NCBI GenBank assembly: GCA_003130815.1
Contig: QFDA01000001.1
Coordinates: forward strand, 386,131 to 450,130
Length of the DNA: 64,000 bases
Reading direction: 5' to 3'
DNA from: Bacteroidetes bacterium SCGC AAA795-G10
Lineage (GTDB): Bacteria; Bacteroidota; Bacteroidia; Flavobacteriales; Flavobacteriaceae
A program made the position numbers and the translations under genes. Of the stretch, positions 62,918 through 64,000 are shown piece by piece; the first letter of the stretch is position 1, and every line of letters begins with the position of its first letter. Under the pieces are notes generated by a model. The model ran no database searches. It worked only from the letters and a program-made list of their open reading frames with translations, and was not told the origin of the DNA.

Positions 62918-63733
62918 TTATAATTTACTTTTTAGATGCTCAATTTTATATTTAATAAGGGACTTGGTGTAAGACCAATTTTTGAATTTTAAATAATCTG
63001 TGCTTTTTGGAAGAACGAATGTTGTTCCATGTTTAAACCATTTATTTGGAAAGTCTAAATCAAAATTTTCAAAAGGTTTCATCGATTCAGAATAATAATC
63101 AACATACAATGTTTTTCTTTTAAGACTTTTATTATTTTTTAATCTTTCTACACCATGAAAGCTATAGGGTGTATGAAGAAAAACTACAGCTCTATTTTTT
63201 TTGTATTTTATCTTTGAAACTATTTTTTTCCCTTTTTTATCATATAAAAGTGTTGCCCCTCCAAAATTTTCTTTCCAATCTGATGATAAGTATAAAATTA
63301 TATTCAATACATGTGGAAGACCATTACTTGGATCTGTTGAATGATCTACATGAGACCCCAAAAACCCATTTGTCCCCATTTCATGATAATTAGCTAAAAG
63401 TGTGTTCCCAACATTAGTTGATTTCAATGAGGTAATTCCTGTTAATTTTTTTAAAATTTCAATCCATTCATTTGAATTTAAGACTTTGGTAATTTTAGAA
63501 ATATATTCTGGAAGAGATTCGTTTAGGCTAATTTTTTTATTAGATTCAATTTCTGAATTAAATGATTTTCCCTTTTTTAGAATATATTTTTTTTCGGACA
63601 TTTTTTTTGTTATCTCTTCATAGAAATTTTCTTCTAGGAAATCATCTAAAACTAAATGAGGAAATGGCTTATTCATAAAAAATGTTTCCTTTTCATTTAA
63701 CAAATTGAAATATTTTGGATTTATGATTCTCAT
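62918..63733 (-). CDS. 2OG-Fe(II) oxygenase, polysaccharide cluster (copy 2)
   Basis: This paralog of the oxygenase at 52287 has the triad His/Asp in SHVDHSTDPSNGLPH near residue 127, a distal His in TPYSFHGVERL near residue 192, and KRKTLYVDYYSE with a basic residue for 2-oxoglutarate. The shared core is VLNIILYLSSDWKENFGGATLLYD. Length is 271 aa. No signal peptide is seen. Two copies at either end of a glycan cluster suggest a structural role in the glycan or its lipid. It starts 1 bp after the next gene's stop. Confidence 0.84.
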   Translation of the reverse strand: MRIINPKYFNLLNEKETFFMNKPFPHLVLDDFLEENFYEEITKKMSEKKYILKKGKSFNSEIESNKKISLNESLPEYISKITKVLNSNEWIEILKKLTGITSLKSTNVGNTLLANYHEMGTNGFLGSHVDHSTDPSNGLPHVLNIILYLSSDWKENFGGATLLYDKKGKKIVSKIKYKKNRAVVFLHTPYSFHGVERLKNNKSLKRKTLYVDYYSESMKPFENFDLDFPNKWFKHGTTFVLPKSTDYLKFKNWSYTKSLIKYKIEHLKSKL

Positions 63734-63734
63734 A

Positions 63735-64000
63735 TTATAAAAATGTTTTGACGTCTAGTTTAGTTTTATTTATAGCATACTTGTCAATATAATTGATAGA
63801 CTCACTGTATAATCTAATATTATCTTTATTACTAATTTCAGAAAAATAATTTATTGCTTTTGTGAAATCGTTGTTATTTGTGACTACTTTTTTTAGAGAT
63901 AATTTTTTATTTAGGAGTGGATCCGAGTTATAAATATCAATATTAAGATTAATTACAGGTATTTTAGCTGAAATTGCTTCGATTACTACGGAGGAAGATA
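63735..64000 (-). CDS. C-terminal part of a probable glycosyltransferase (start outside window)
   Basis: Reading the minus strand from the window edge gives an open frame of 87 codons ending at TAA 63737-63735. The segment SSVVIEAISAKIPVINLNI is typical of the donor-binding C-terminal part of GT-B glycosyltransferases or CDP-glycerol-type transferases. After it the sequence has low similarity. It shows that the glycan cluster continues beyond the window. Start and family are not visible. Confidence 0.65.
   Translation of the reverse strand, partial: SSSVVIEAISAKIPVINLNIDIYNSDPLLNKKLSLKKVVTNNNDFTKAINYFSEISNKDNIRLYSESINYIDKYAINKTKLDVKTFL

Noticed and set aside
1-64000. CRISPR arrays, prophage or insertion sequences
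   Set aside because: I saw no regularly spaced repeats, integrase, transposase or phage structural genes anywhere in the window.

Overview
The window is a dense, AT-rich (about 30% GC by eye) stretch of a chromosome from a Bacteroidota organism, most likely a streamlined marine member of the Flavobacteriia. Evidence: Bacteroidota-restricted families (DUF2480, DUF3127, DUF4301, choice-of-anchor B lipoprotein), the Bacteroidota promoter box TAnnTTTG upstream of many genes, almost no Shine-Dalgarno sequences, the sufABCDSE/SufT/DUF2480 operon, and a TonB-dependent receptor behind a TPP riboswitch. Genes are packed with 1-20 bp gaps or 1-19 bp overlaps, and several convergent pairs share their 3' ends. 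I saw no rRNA, tRNA, CRISPR array, prophage or insertion sequence.

Layout. 1-2.9 kb: end of a sugar-catabolic cluster (Gfo/Idh/MocA dehydrogenase, TIM-barrel sugar isomerase, secreted 3-keto-disaccharide hydrolase-like protein). 2.9-5 kb: yicC-gmk-nadD. 5-12.7 kb (minus): the complete SUF iron-sulfur assembly operon, ending in DUF2480 and a glycosyltransferase. 12.7-15.3 kb: two surface lipoproteins, one a seven-repeat beta-propeller. 15.4-19.5 kb: thiL, a ZIP metal transporter, lycopene cyclase and a polyprenyl diphosphate synthase. 19.5-26.1 kb: a TetR-TolC-MFP-RND efflux operon with an inverted repeat inside its own promoter. 26.2-34.7 kb: housekeeping genes (aspS, csp, tadA, polA, rplM-rpsI, rpsB-tsf). 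34.7-39.1 kb: tag, an SSB-tailed DUF3127 protein, a histidine kinase, HIT, greA, a Rieske-like lipoprotein and an outer-membrane protein. 39.1-45.1 kb (minus): a probable thiamine acquisition operon: phosphopantetheinyl transferase, thiamine-binding protein, PnuC-type transporter, NadR-like kinase, DUF4301, TPP riboswitch, TonB receptor. 45.1-47.4 kb: ahcY, rpmA, rplU. 47.4-47.8 kb: a broken DoxX gene. 47.8-64 kb (almost all minus): a surface polysaccharide cluster with dTDP-L-rhamnose genes (rfbABCD), a UDP-L-FucNAc-type pathway, gmd, glycosyltransferases, an FkbM methyltransferase, a cupin, two 2OG-Fe(II) oxygenase paralogs and a polytopic membrane protein in reverse orientation.

How the genes may work together. 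The thiamine set forms one chain. The TonB receptor would import thiamine across the outer membrane, the PnuC-like carrier across the inner membrane, and the NadR-like kinase could trap it as thiamine monophosphate, which ThiL (encoded 25 kb away) converts to TPP. TPP then shuts off the receptor through the riboswitch. The role of DUF4301 in this chain is not described to my knowledge, and this is the best candidate for an undescribed system here. The second notable area is RNA-level control: the rpsB leader has two mutually exclusive foldings, the tadA start codon sits in a 14-bp inverted repeat, and the TonB receptor leader has a start-codon hairpin.
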